Assembly: GCF_008935055.1 (NCBI RefSeq)
Contig: NZ_CP043028.1
Span: 3,347,001-3,411,000 of the forward strand
DNA: 64,000 nt
Source: Pseudobutyrivibrio xylanivorans
Lineage (GTDB): Bacteria; Bacillota; Clostridia; Lachnospirales; Lachnospiraceae
Direction of reading: 5' to 3'
Shown here: one piece after another, positions 51,578 to 60,721 of the stretch
Layout: each line of letters begins with the position of its first letter
Position numbering within the stretch: position 1 is the first letter of the stretch
The notes under the pieces: model-generated
What the model was told of the DNA's origin: nothing
Databases searched by the model: none
Seen by the model: only the letters and a program-made list of their open reading frames with translations
Translations under genes and position numbers: made by a program

Positions 51578-53223
51578 AAGTAAACGGTAAATAGGTTCTT
51601 TCCAGTCTTGGTTGAATTTAAAGTGTTAAAGTGAGATAATTATAGTTATCGGAGGATGGCTATGGAAACAATTATTAACGACTTGGACACTAATTATAAA
51701 TTAATAAGATATAGAAATAAGGTAGATACAATAGTATTTGAAATAGCAAATAAAGCAACAGAGGCTAAATGTCCTTATTGCGGTGCTATTTCGAGTAGAG
51801 TACATTCTACATATCAAAGAGAAATACAAGACTTGCCAATTCAAAATAAAAAGGTAGTTTTATTGGTTTCAACCCGCAAATTTTTCTGTGACAATGATTT
51901 ATGTAAGAGGAAAACCTTTTCTGAGATTCATAAGTTCGTTGGTAAGAATGCTAAGAAAACAACCAGATTAGAGGATAATATTCTTTATACATCCACACAA
52001 TTGAGCTCGGTGGCAGCTTCTAAAATATTGAAATCAAATCATATTAATGTTTCGAAAAGCAGCATATGTGTGATGCTTAAAAAAAATGCCAGCACTTGTG
52101 GATAACTCTTCTGTTAGAAAAATTTGTGTTGATGACTTTGCTCTAAGAAAAAGATTTTCGTATGGAACGATGATGGTAGATTTGGAAAATCACAGAATCA
52201 TCGATTTGATACCTACAAGAAATACGGAAGAAGTAAATAATTGGCTTTCGCAGTTTCCCAATATTGAGGTTATCTCAAGAGATGGTGCTCAAATATAAGC
52301 TAATGCTGCTAGAAAATCACATCCTAATATTGTACAGGTAAGTGACAGGTTTCATATAATAAAAGGGCTAACAGAAGCTGTTTCAAAATATTTGATAAGA
52401 GAGTTTCCCGCTAGAATACAAATACCTGCTTTGTCCATCAATGATGTTGAATATAGACAACATCTAGATATTAATAACAGATCGAAAAGGGTTGCATTTG
52501 CTCATCAAAAGCATGATGAAGAATTAACTGTAAATGAAATAGCTTTATTATTACATTCTTCAACTAAAACGGTTCAAAAGTATTTGAAATTTGAACCCGC
52601 TGAGATAGAAGACAGAATTATAATTAAAGAAAAACAACATTTATTGGCATTACAGCAAAAGCAGCAAGAGGTGGAAAATGCCAGAATGCTAGCTAAAAGT
52701 GGGGTTCCGATTGAAGAAATCTCTAAAGAGATGCATCATACATTTAAGACGATACAAAATTATTTGTCCCCTGATTATTCCGTTGAAAATGGGCATTACA
52801 ATGTCAGAATTCCCGGTAAACTTGCACCATATGAAGCTGAAGTTATCAAGTTGAGAAGTGATGGCATGACATATCCTATAATTGCTGATTTATACGCTTC
52901 AGTAAAGGAATTATACGAAATTATTTACTCTAAGCATTCAGATAGACTAGATGCTTGGTTATCAAGACTGGAGGATTATAACATTCCTGAATTACAGACA
53001 TATGTAAAATGGAATTAGAACAGATATAGATGCTGTAAAAAATGGAATTGATCTTCAGTATAATAATGGATTAGCAGTAGGCAGCGTTAATAAGATAAAG
53101 GTAATAAAGCGAGTGATGTATGGGAGAAACAGTTTTTAGTTGTTAAAGGCAAAAGTATTGTTGCAAGAGCAATTATACTATAAATTCAACTAAGTTTGGA
53201 AAGAACCGATTTACCGTTTACTT
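51578..53223 (+). mobile_element. ISL3-family insertion sequence, decayed
   Basis: Terminal inverted repeats of about 40 bp: left AGTAAACGGTAAATAGGTTC, continuing TTTCCA..CTT.GTTGAATTTA; right the complement with about five differences. No 8-bp target duplication was found. The transposase gene inside is broken. Confidence 0.88.
51656..53018 (+). pseudogene. ISL3 transposase, frameshifted and with an internal stop
   Basis: The first frame (51656-52105) has the N-terminal zinc ribbon (KCPYCGAISSRVHSTYQREI, FCDNDLCKRKTF). At a run of eight A residues near 52079-52086 the frame changes to one reading MPALVDNSSVRKICVDDFAL with the DD motif. This ends at a TAA at 52296 (RDGAQI stop), after which ANAARKSHPNIVQVSDRFHI continues to 53018. 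Two lesions make it inactive. Confidence 0.88.
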
Positions 53224-53254
53224 TACAACTAACAGGAAGTTGCTTAACAGCTGA

Positions 53255-53440
53255 TATTGCATTAATATTACATATGTAACCACTTACGAGGATGATATAT
53301 ACAATTCAGGGGCATTCGCGCGCACCATGGACCGCTGGCCCGATGGCAACTACTATGCCCCTGAGATTAAGCTTGATGATTTTGAAAATTATGTATTAGC
53401 ACGACTTAAGTGCATGGACGAATACATGGAGTCGCTTTAG
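53255..53440 (+). pseudogene. C-terminal relic, possibly of a CotH-like protein
   Basis: Open frame ending VTTYEDDIYNSGAFARTMDR, WPDGNYYAPEIKLDDFENYV, LARLKCMDEYMESL. RWPD and the final helix resemble the C-termini of CotH-type kinases, but the match is only by eye. No start codon; the 5' part was lost near the ISL3 insertion. A terminator follows. Confidence 0.4.
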
Positions 53441-53455
53441 TGGCGGCTCCTTTTT
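53428..53455 (+). terminator. Terminator after the plus-strand relic
   Basis: Plus strand stem GGAGTCGC/GCGGCTCC with the relic's stop codon in the loop, followed by TTTTTC. Confidence 0.75.
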
Positions 53456-53468
53456 CAAGCCATATTAT

Positions 53469-54566
53469 TTATTTTTCGAACTCCTGGATCTGCTTATCCA
53501 TAACCTCGGCAACATTTTCTCCAGTCAAGTATGCTACAGACCACTCAACGATTTTCTCCATTGTAGTCTCAACATTCCATACAGGCTGCCAGCCGAATGT
53601 AGTCTTAAGCTTGCTACAGTCGAGCTTGAGGAAGTTTGCCTCGTGAGGACCGCCGTCATGCTTGTTTACCCAGGATGCCTTGTTGAGCGACTTACCAACA
53701 ACGGCTGCATTCCACTTGTCACAGAAGAGCTGAACGAGCTCGCCTGTTGTCCAGCAATCGCTGTCATTAGGACCAACGTTGTAGCTGCTTGCAAGTGTCT
53801 TGTCCTCGTACTGAGCCGCTGCAATCATAAGATATGCCATAACTGGCTCGAGAACGTGCTCGTAAGGGCGAGTAGAATAAGGATTTCTAACAACGATTTC
53901 CTGTCCTGCGGACACAGCGCGGATGCAGTCAGGGATGATTCTGTCGTTTGCAAAATCGCCACCACCGATTACATTACCAGCACGGCAAGTAGAAACAGCT
54001 GGCGCATCGCAACCATAAACCTTCTGGTACTCCTCATCTGTGAAGAATGAGCGCTTGTAGCTTGAAGTAACAAGCTCAGAGCATGACTTTGAATTAGAGT
54101 ATGGATCGAAGCCGTTGAGCTCCTCGTTCTCGCGGTAGCCCCACTGCCATTCCTTATTGAGATAAACCTTGTCAGTAGTAACGTTTACAAATGAACGAAC
54201 ACTCTTTGTTCGACGAACAGCCTCGCAAATGTTTACAGTTCCCATCACGTTTGTCTCGTATGTGTAAACTGGATCCTTGTAAGAATCACGAACAATTGGC
54301 TGCGCTGCCATGTGAATTACGATTTCAGGCTTAATCTCTTCGAACACCTTAAGAAGGTGATCTAAATCCCTGATATCTCCCTCGATGGAATTCATCTGGG
54401 CAGCAAGTCCGAGCATATCAAAAAGGCTTGGATCTGTAGGTGCCTTCAACGCATAACCTGTAACATCAGCACCGGTGTTGATAAGTGCCTTGCACATCCA
54501 TGAGCCCTTGAAACCAGTATGACCTGTGATTAAAATTTTCTTTCCTTTGTAAAAATCTAAATTCAT
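53469..54566 (-). CDS. rfbG: CDP-glucose 4,6-dehydratase
   Basis: 365 aa from ATG 54566 (MNLDFYKGKKILITGHTGF), with GGAGTG upstream. SDR fold: GHTGFKGSWM nucleotide loop, MAAQPIVRDSY, VNVTTDKVY, and the catalytic YSNSK. The stretch WQWGYRENEELNGFDPYSNSKS is specific to CDP-glucose dehydratases. It makes CDP-4-keto-6-deoxyglucose, the precursor of CDP-3,6-dideoxyhexoses. No RfbF or RfbH partner lies within the window. Confidence 0.94.
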   Translation of the reverse strand: MNLDFYKGKKILITGHTGFKGSWMCKALINTGADVTGYALKAPTDPSLFDMLGLAAQMNSIEGDIRDLDHLLKVFEEIKPEIVIHMAAQPIVRDSYKDPVYTYETNVMGTVNICEAVRRTKSVRSFVNVTTDKVYLNKEWQWGYRENEELNGFDPYSNSKSCSELVTSSYKRSFFTDEEYQKVYGCDAPAVSTCRAGNVIGGGDFANDRIIPDCIRAVSAGQEIVVRNPYSTRPYEHVLEPVMAYLMIAAAQYEDKTLASSYNVGPNDSDCWTTGELVQLFCDKWNAAVVGKSLNKASWVNKHDGGPHEANFLKLDCSKLKTTFGWQPVWNVETTMEKIVEWSVAYLTGENVAEVMDKQIQEFEK

Positions 54567-54602
54567 TTTATACACTCCATTTCTGTATAGTATTCTGGTT
54601 AA

Positions 54603-55094
54603 TTACTTCGCTTTAAACGCCCAAAATTTATTAATAATGAAATTTAATGGTACACTAATGATCAAATTAATAATAGGAGCAATGAACTCTGAAATTCCTA
54701 AAAGCTGAACCCATAAAATCAACAAAATAGAGTTCAAAAACAATCCTGTAAATGAGTATGAAACGTAAGTCTTGGCAAGTGCCTTCCACATATTTCTGGT
54801 CTGACCTTCTTTCATCGTAAATACGAATTTGTTATTCCAATAAAACGACCAAAGAACACTAAGAACGAAAGCAACCACCTGTGCCACAAGATAATCAATC
54901 TTTGGCAACAATCCAGCCTTCTGCAATCCCAACAAAGTAACTGCATAAAGCACATATGATATTACCGTGTTGCTCACACCAACAATTCCAAATTTCACGA
55001 ACTGAATGAATGCCTGATATTTTCCCTCCGACAGCTTAAGTCTAAAGACTTTGTAAATAAAAAAATGAATGATACTTTCTAACAAATTCCACAT
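54603..55094 (-). CDS. GtrA-family membrane protein
   Basis: 163 aa with four membrane helices: FGIVGVSNTVISYVLYAV, VAQVVAFVLSVLWSFYW, TYVSYSFTGLFLNSILLIL, ISEFIAPIINLIISVPLNF. GtrA/DPMS_C-like proteins assist flipping of lipid-linked glucose. It follows the GtrB-like gene by 2 bases. Confidence 0.92.
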   Translation of the reverse strand: MWNLLESIIHFFIYKVFRLKLSEGKYQAFIQFVKFGIVGVSNTVISYVLYAVTLLGLQKAGLLPKIDYLVAQVVAFVLSVLWSFYWNNKFVFTMKEGQTRNMWKALAKTYVSYSFTGLFLNSILLILWVQLLGISEFIAPIINLIISVPLNFIINKFWAFKAK

Positions 55095-55096
55095 AA

Positions 55097-56038
55097 CTAA
55101 TCAAAATTAATCCTTTTCTCTTCTACTACAATAGGCCTGTTTATGGTTCTAGTGTTGATGTTTAGAATGTACTCTCCCATGAAGCCCATAAATACAAGCT
55201 GAATAGCGCCAAGGCCAAACATACCGATAACCAATGGAGCCATACCTACTGCAAAATCATCCCAATTAAGGAGCTTCATAACAAAATATACAATAGCTAC
55301 AATAACATCAATGACACCGATACCGAAGCCAAGGAATGTCATCATGCGAAGACCTGACTTTGTGTAACTTGTAAATGAAAGCATAGCAGCATCATATAAA
55401 GTGTAGAAATTGTTGTGAGTCACACCAGCTCTACGCTGTGGCTGCTCATATTCAACTGTCTTAAGGTTGAAGCCTTCGCCATACTCTGCAACGATACCAC
55501 GGATAAATGGCAATGGATCCTGAAGCTCACGAAGAAGCTTTACAAATGACTTATCATAAAGACCAAAACCTGTAAAATGCTCAATCATAGGAACTGATGA
55601 CATTCTCTTGATTGTTCTGTAGTAAACAGATCTTAGGAAATAAACAAATCCATTTTCCTTGCTAGAAGCCTTAACGCCGCTGACAATCTTGTGTCCCTGC
55701 TCCCACTCGTGAACAAAAACAGGAATCATCTCAACAGGATCCTGGAAGTCGGCGCAAACTGGGATTACGCAATCACCATCAAGACTGCAAATGCCATGGA
55801 ATGGAGAGTTAAACTGACCAAAGTTTGTTACATTGAAAATAGCTTTATGCTTCTTATTCTTGGCACAAACCTCCTCGATTAACTGACGTGTCTTGTCAGT
55901 AGAAGCATTATCTACATAACAAATTTCGTAATCATAATTAGGAAGCTTTTCCTGAATTTCCTTCTCGCATGCTTCGCCAATCTGAACAATATTTTCTTCC
56001 TCGTTGAAACAAGGAATCATTATACTAATTTTCTTCAT
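55097..56038 (-). CDS. Polyprenyl-phosphate glycosyltransferase (GtrB/DPM1-like)
   Basis: 313 aa. GT2 domain: SIMIPCFNEEENIVQIGEAC, CYVDNASTDKTRQLIEEV, and VCADFQDPVEMIP with the catalytic acidic residue. Two C-terminal helices near 232-255 and 268-290. It transfers a sugar to undecaprenyl phosphate; with GtrA it decorates surface glycans. Confidence 0.93.
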   Translation of the reverse strand: MKKISIMIPCFNEEENIVQIGEACEKEIQEKLPNYDYEICYVDNASTDKTRQLIEEVCAKNKKHKAIFNVTNFGQFNSPFHGICSLDGDCVIPVCADFQDPVEMIPVFVHEWEQGHKIVSGVKASSKENGFVYFLRSVYYRTIKRMSSVPMIEHFTGFGLYDKSFVKLLRELQDPLPFIRGIVAEYGEGFNLKTVEYEQPQRRAGVTHNNFYTLYDAAMLSFTSYTKSGLRMMTFLGFGIGVIDVIVAIVYFVMKLLNWDDFAVGMAPLVIGMFGLGAIQLVFMGFMGEYILNINTRTINRPIVVEEKRINFD

Positions 56039-56053
56039 TTATATAGCTCCTAT

Positions 56054-56944
56054 CTATTCAATGCTACTTTCTACAAAAGCTTTTATTCCATCTTCAAATG
56101 AAATCTTAGGCTCCCAGCCTGTGTGAGCTTTTGTTTTGCTCATGTCTGGCTGAAGAGAAATAAAAGGATCTGGTCTGTTGCCATAATTAATTGTAGATTC
56201 TGATTTCAGAACTGTTTTTGCTTCCTCTACAAACTGCTTTAATGGCTTATAATCACCGTTTGCGATATTATATATCTCGCCAGCATGCCCTTTCTCACCT
56301 AATGCAACAATTAAATCCGCTGCATCTTTTACATGAAGATAATCCCAATTCTGCTCACAGCTGGACAAGCTCACCTCTTCGTTTGTACTAAGCTTTCTGA
56401 GCAAGTCTGGAAGCATTCTGCCAGATGGCTCGAAATCTCCATACAGGCTGAAAATTCTTCCCCAAACCCACTGGATTCCAAGCTGCTCTGCTCTTCTCTT
56501 GGTCAGGTACATTCCAGCTACCTTTGCAGCTCCATAAGCATTAACTGGAGCAGGCATAATATCCTCAGAAATCAATCCCGAACAAACTCCGTACTCTGCC
56601 TGCGATCCTATACCCACAAATCTTTTGCAATTTAACTTGGCTGCTGACTCGAGAGCCTTTATAGTGTATGTAATATTCGCATTCTGTCCTTCAAAATCAT
56701 CTCTTCCACCAAACCATGCAAGGTGATAGAAAACATCGCAATCAACCGCAACCTTCTCTGCGATTTGATCAAAATCATCGCAATCCAATTCCACTGGATG
56801 AATATTTCCCGCAATGTCATTAAATCTTTCATTATGCTTTGAGCCTGGTCTGAGGATGGTGTACACATCATACCCCTTATCAAGCAAAGCCTTAGTCAAA
56901 CTATAGCCAGCAAAACCTGCTGCACCTGTAACAACTACTTTCAA
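56054..56944 (-). CDS. NAD-dependent nucleotide-sugar epimerase/dehydratase
   Basis: About 296 aa. The best start is TTG 56944 (MKVVVTGAAGFAGYSLTKAL), since TTGGAG lies 6 bases before it; the upstream TTG would put that site inside the gene. GAAGFAG loop, catalytic YGAAK near 142, WGRIFSLYGDFEPSGRML. Likely the 4-ketoreductase or epimerase of the CDP-sugar made by RfbG. Confidence 0.88.
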   Translation of the reverse strand: MKVVVTGAAGFAGYSLTKALLDKGYDVYTILRPGSKHNERFNDIAGNIHPVELDCDDFDQIAEKVAVDCDVFYHLAWFGGRDDFEGQNANITYTIKALESAAKLNCKRFVGIGSQAEYGVCSGLISEDIMPAPVNAYGAAKVAGMYLTKRRAEQLGIQWVWGRIFSLYGDFEPSGRMLPDLLRKLSTNEEVSLSSCEQNWDYLHVKDAADLIVALGEKGHAGEIYNIANGDYKPLKQFVEEAKTVLKSESTINYGNRPDPFISLQPDMSKTKAHTGWEPKISFEDGIKAFVESSIE

Positions 56945-56996
56945 TATAATCTCCAATCTGAAATGTTATTAAAGTAATTTCTTTTAGACAAAATTT

Positions 56997-57040
56997 AACA
57001 GCATTGAACTGAAGTTTAAAAATTTCAGTCCAACACTGTT
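56997..57040 (-). terminator. Imperfect hairpin upstream of the epimerase gene
   Basis: AACAGCATTGAACTGAA pairs with TTCAGTCCAACACTGTT with two mismatches. No good T-tract. It may be a leader hairpin or a terminator of the lost upstream gene. Confidence 0.45.
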
Positions 57041-57077
57041 ATTATAATATACTAGCACAATTATAGTCCTTTGACCA

Positions 57078-57137
57078 TTACTTTCCAACTATCTCATTAT
57101 ATCTGGCGCTAACCTTGCCCCAATCAAGCACCTCGAA
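57078..57137 (-). pseudogene. Last 19 codons of a lost glycosyltransferase-like gene
   Basis: Reads FEVLDWGKVSARYNEIVGK and a stop, resembling GT1/GT4 C-termini. Joined directly to a PNPOx 5' end. Confidence 0.45.
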
Positions 57138-57169
57138 GAATCAGTAATTTCTCGTTCTCGTTTTGCCAT
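57137..57169 (-). pseudogene. First codons of a PNPOx-like gene
   Basis: ATG 57169 reads MAKREREITDS, matching MTKREREITDP of the frameshifted gene at 46777-47267. The rest is gone. Confidence 0.6.
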
Positions 57170-57234
57170 TTATAAACTAACTCCACATGAATTATGTATC
57201 AAAATCACAAGTGCTTATACTCTACATTTTAATT

Positions 57235-58220
57235 TTACCTATTTATTTTTTTTATCACACAACTGTGCTCTTTTGTCTTTCCATCATAATTAATACCACA
57301 AAGAATTATGTCATTATCAATATTTTCAAGCACTTTCGGATAATTTCCTCTCTCTATCTACTCGATAGCACCATCCGCACTTCCATCCATTTTTAATTCA
57401 ATTAAAAGAGCAGGCAATCCTAAACCATCCTTTGGAATATATACAATGTCTGCATATCCATGTACTGATGGCAATTCCTCTATCTTTATATAACTGTTTA
57501 CACAACTAATATAAGCAAACCTCACCACTGAACGTAATGCTTGCTCATCGTTATAAAACAATGGCGATACACCAAAAGTACCAGCATCGTGAGTGTCTTG
57601 AATCGCCCTTGCAACAGCATCTTCATCGCAATTAATGGTATCAACAATTAATTGATCTGAATTCAGGATTATTTTGTTAGTCACGTCATGACTTCCAACT
57701 TTAATTGTACTCAAAAACTCTCTTCGTATTTCTTCGTTTGGTATTCTTACAGTTTGTTTTGTAGTATTATATGCAAGATATCCCAAATGGATAAGCAGCG
57801 ACAATACATCATCTTTTGTCCTGATTGATGTCATGTCATTTTGGAAAGTAGACGTATCAACAGGCATTTCATTTCCGCCAATCATCTGAATCAAATCTGC
57901 TTCCGATGAAATGAATCCTGTTATATCTAAATAGATAACATTGTACTTACCTAAATGCTTTTCAAACGAATCTTTTTTGAAATTTCATAATCAGATTTTG
58001 AAAATAGTTCTTTAGAATCAGAACAAGACTTATCATAGTATGCACTTAGCATTTTTGCCGCATAAGATTTTCCAAAACGGCGTGGTCTACTTATACAGGT
58101 AAGCTTGTCAGGTGTGTTGATTGTAGAATTCACTACGTCAATCAACCCCGTTTTATCCCTATATATGCCATTTATGATATTTTTAAAACCTTCATTTCCT
58201 GGATTTAAATATATGCCCAT
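57235..58220 (-). pseudogene. AAA-ATPase-like/PD-(D/E)XK protein, broken
   Basis: From ATG 58220: MGIYLNPGNEGFKNIINGIY, then SRPRRFGKSYAAKML (Walker A-like). A missing A near 57968 shifts the frame after YEISKK. Reading then resumes as DSFEKHLGKYNVIYLDITGF. About 250 residues are missing between IQMIGGNEM and PVDTSTFQNDM. The PD-(D/E)XK part (YADIVYIPKDGLGLPALLIE) ends in a nonsense codon (GAIE, TAG) and continues IERGNYPKVLENID to TAA at 57235. Three lesions. Confidence 0.88.
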
Positions 58221-58317
58221 TTCTTGTTCCTTTTCCGCCAGTTATAGATAAAATACAATAAGCTGTGACTTACGCCGCAGCTCAATTATACACTATATTA
58301 TATTCCAATGATACCAT

Positions 58318-58386
58318 TCAAAAAGGTGTTCCAAGCCCAGATTGTAACCGACATACGTAATGGGCTGGCACCAATGGTATATATCC
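58318..58386 (-). terminator. Long hairpin with minus-strand T-tract
   Basis: Minus strand: ATACCATTGGTGCCAGCCCA, a 21-nt loop, TGGGCTTGGAACACCTTTTT. Candidate terminator for the relic gene end at 58396. Confidence 0.55.
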
Positions 58387-58395
58387 TCCCCTTAG

Positions 58396-58518
58396 TTATC
58401 GGCATTTCGAAAGCTGTCTCTGTAAAACCTCGCTTGCCTCCTGCTTCTCTCCTTCTATTCCAGAACAAATATCATACCCAATCTTTTTATATGCTTTTAA
58501 TCGCGAAATATAAACATC
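58396..58518 (-). pseudogene. C-terminal relic joined to the collapsed AAA cassette
   Basis: QDVYISRLKAYKKIGYDICS, GIEGEKQEASEVLQRQLSKC and a final Arg before TAA. No start. Its 5' portion was probably displaced by the AAA cassette. Family unknown. Confidence 0.4.
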
Positions 58519-59166
58519 CTGTCTACCTCTGCTTCTCCACAAAGTTCGAAAACCTTGGCAGTAACAATCCAATGAATCCATACTTGGATGTATCAATTAA
58601 CCCCTTTTTTTCTAGACGGTCCCTGTATGTTGAAAATAAGCTTGAAGACATATTTATCTTATCTCTCAAATCCTTTATTTTCATTTCCTCTTTACCTTCG
58701 AGAGCAAATAATACATTACGATCCGTATCAGACAGTTCTGACCATATCTTTTGGTATACGTACTCTTCCAAGTATTGCATCAGCCATTTCCTTAGCAGAT
58801 TTCTGATCAATATCGAAAATCGATTTGTAACTATCTATAATGGCTCCTGTGTTTAATGGAAGCATATGAATTTTAGGAGCGCGATACAAAAAAGTTAATG
58901 ATTTTTCATTTTGTAACTGGTATATATTTTCATAAAGACCTGTCATAAGAATGAATATATCTAATTCTTTCCTAATATATATCTGGAAAGAATGTGCAAG
59001 GATTCTCATAGATTTATTATTTGTCACCTCATCAAGCAAAACCAACACTTTTTTCCCTTGCTTTCCAAATTATAATGTGAATGGGTTAGTCATTTTGAAC
59101 TCCTTCTCATATTTCTTCTATAACTTTCTATAATTTTTTCTTCATTCTATAACTTTTGACAACTAT
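58519..59166 (-). pseudogene. AAA-ATPase cassette, copy 2 (collapsed)
   Basis: Same start (ATG 59093, MTNPFTL) and end as the intact gene at 44712-45746. A TCA-to-TAA change gives a stop at codon 8. About 125 codons are missing between FGKQ and GKKVLVLLDE, and about 40 codons are missing with a frameshift after KEMAD, resuming QYLEEYVYQKIW. The phased AGTTATAGAA repeats upstream are partly kept. Confidence 0.88.
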
Positions 59167-59199
59167 AAAAATAAAATAGATATCATTATACATTATTAT

Positions 59200-59784
59200 C
59201 TACCAAGGATTTCTGTACTTGGTCTCTTCCCTCGGTATATCCGTCCAAATGGAACTTATATTATGTATTCGACAATAATCTCCTACCTCTTTGCCAAAAT
59301 AAAATTCTGTCTTATCAAAATTATGAGCCCTATTTCCATCACTTGTATGGTCATTCCAGCCTTTAAAGTATATCTTGTATGCTTCATCAACATGTCTGCA
59401 CTTGATATAATCACGCATAACACCATAATCTATCCTTATTCCAGATGAGCAGCTGGGTGTATTCTCGGCAAGAAGCATAAGAAGCTTATTCGAGGTGAAT
59501 CCATCTCCTTTGTATGAAAGATTTAACGCTCTACAAAACTGAACATACTGTTCATCAGTTATTTCAGCAACATATTCTCCCGCACTGTTTTTCTCAATAT
59601 TAACTACAAAGCCAAAATTTAACATATGCACTCCCACTAGAAGTTCATAATGCACATTGCAAATACAAAAAACACAATCAATCTTCTGTTTAGCGTAATT
59701 AAATGAAAAGTGTTCTTTTTCTACTTTATTCTTCTCCATGTCAGGTACTAAGTATTTTAAATTTGGAAATTTTAGTTTACTCAA
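59200..59784 (-). CDS. Protein of unknown function (DUF6037-like?)
   Basis: 194 aa, soluble. MSKLKFPNLKYLVPDMEKNK, IDCVFCICNVHYELLVGVHM, and a C-terminal KGWNDHTSDGNRAHNFDKTE. It resembles proteins I remember as DUF6037, but I am not certain. GGGAGGGAAG precedes the ATG. It is alone, between the collapsed AAA cassette and the toxin-antitoxin-chaperone genes, and does not share their terminator. Confidence 0.6.
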   Translation of the reverse strand: MSKLKFPNLKYLVPDMEKNKVEKEHFSFNYAKQKIDCVFCICNVHYELLVGVHMLNFGFVVNIEKNSAGEYVAEITDEQYVQFCRALNLSYKGDGFTSNKLLMLLAENTPSCSSGIRIDYGVMRDYIKCRHVDEAYKIYFKGWNDHTSDGNRAHNFDKTEFYFGKEVGDYCRIHNISSIWTDIPREETKYRNPW

Positions 59785-59830
59785 GTAGTCTTCCCTCCCT
59801 TTTACATATATAATAGTTATCTAATTACAC

Positions 59831-59864
59831 AAAAAGCCAACCAGCATATGCTGATCAGCTTTTT
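59831..59864 (-). terminator. Terminator of the TAC module
   Basis: Minus strand AAAAAGCTGATCAGCATATG then CTGGTTGGCTTTTTG: nested stem CAGCATATGCTG within AGC..GCT arms, then TTTTT. It lies just after the SecB-like gene. Confidence 0.75.
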
Positions 59865-59866
59865 CA

Positions 59867-60301
59867 CTACTTCATACTAGCTTCTTTGTAGTACTCCAAA
59901 ACATTTATAAACGGAATAACTATTTTTCCACTGTTTAATACATTTCCTGATATAGCTTCAATCTTACCCCTTGCTATACTTACAAGCGCAGCTGCACCGT
60001 TAACCATGACCAGTTGTTCAAATTGTTCTTCATCTATATCTCCTGATGGTACAAACGCACCCTCAAGTGCTATTTCCATATGACATTTTTGTTCTTCTGA
60101 GTTGATTAAATCAATTTTAAACTCTATCTCAATTTGCCCCATTAGACCGTCTTCATCTTTTTCAAATCGAGGTTTATTAATACAAAAATCAATTCTCTTT
60201 TCTTTAGCATCTGCAAAGTTAACCAAAGAATTCTTTATCACAAGCTTATTTATATTATTCCCTAACAGTTCAATCCCTGCTGTAATCTCATTTAAATTCA
60301 T
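59867..60301 (-). CDS. SecB-like solo chaperone of a toxin-antitoxin-chaperone module
   Basis: 144 aa. It has the SecB layout: N-terminal strands (KRIDFCINKPRFEKDEDG), GQIEIEFKIDLINSEEQKCH, MEIALEGAFVPSGDIDEEQF, and a final helix-plus-loop GAAALVSIARGKIEAISGN with KIVIPFINVLEYY, matching the conserved SecB end. Firmicutes generally lack a housekeeping SecB. The ATG overlaps the antitoxin stop by one base (TAATG). In known TAC systems such a chaperone folds and protects the antitoxin. Confidence 0.82.
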   Translation of the reverse strand: MNLNEITAGIELLGNNINKLVIKNSLVNFADAKEKRIDFCINKPRFEKDEDGLMGQIEIEFKIDLINSEEQKCHMEIALEGAFVPSGDIDEEQFEQLVMVNGAAALVSIARGKIEAISGNVLNSGKIVIPFINVLEYYKEASMK

Positions 60302-60696
60302 TATGCAATCCCCTCTGTAAGTACCATATCCTTAGGTACTCTGAATCTCATAATATTATTTAGGTTCTCTGCTTCCCATTTATCAACAGTATATTCTGCC
60401 TTCGTGTTTTCTGAATATATGTCAACATTACACTCTAAACCCAATTTCGCACAAATTTCATTCAACGACTTAATAGTAAAATTATAATCGCGGCTCTCCC
60501 ATTTAGAAACCATTCCCTGGGTAACCCCCATAAAATCTGCAAATTCCTTTTGTGTCATTCCTCTGTCTAATCGAGCCAACTCTATCTTCGCTGATATTCT
60601 AGCCAATTCAACAATTATTTTTACTTCCTGCTCTTCAAATCCATCTGTAACCCATGTAGTCTTCTTAGCATTAGCAATCTTATCTTTTAAACTCAT
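60301..60696 (-). CDS. higA: HigA-like XRE antitoxin with C-terminal chaperone-addiction-like tail
   Basis: 131 aa from ATG 60696 (MSLKDKIANAKKTTWVTDG), with GGAGG 5 bases upstream. Cro/C1 helix-turn-helix at about 45-95: IELARLDRGMTQKEFADFMG and VTQGMVSKWESRDYNFT. The C-terminal 30-odd residues (EYTVDKWEAENLNNIMRFRV and PKDMVLTEGIA) extend beyond a simple HigA and are partly hydrophobic, where chaperone-addiction regions lie in TAC antitoxins. Coupled to the SecB-like gene. Confidence 0.85.
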   Translation of the reverse strand: MSLKDKIANAKKTTWVTDGFEEQEVKIIVELARISAKIELARLDRGMTQKEFADFMGVTQGMVSKWESRDYNFTIKSLNEICAKLGLECNVDIYSENTKAEYTVDKWEAENLNNIMRFRVPKDMVLTEGIA

Positions 60697-60721
60697 AGCT
60701 TCCTCCATTTAACCCCTGTCA

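Noticed and set aside
52079..52105. Programmed frameshift in the ISL3 transposase
   Set aside because: A further nonsense codon at 52296 means even a slippage product would be truncated.
51571..53230. Target-site duplication for the ISL3 element
   Set aside because: The 8 bases on each side do not match; the flanks have probably been rearranged.
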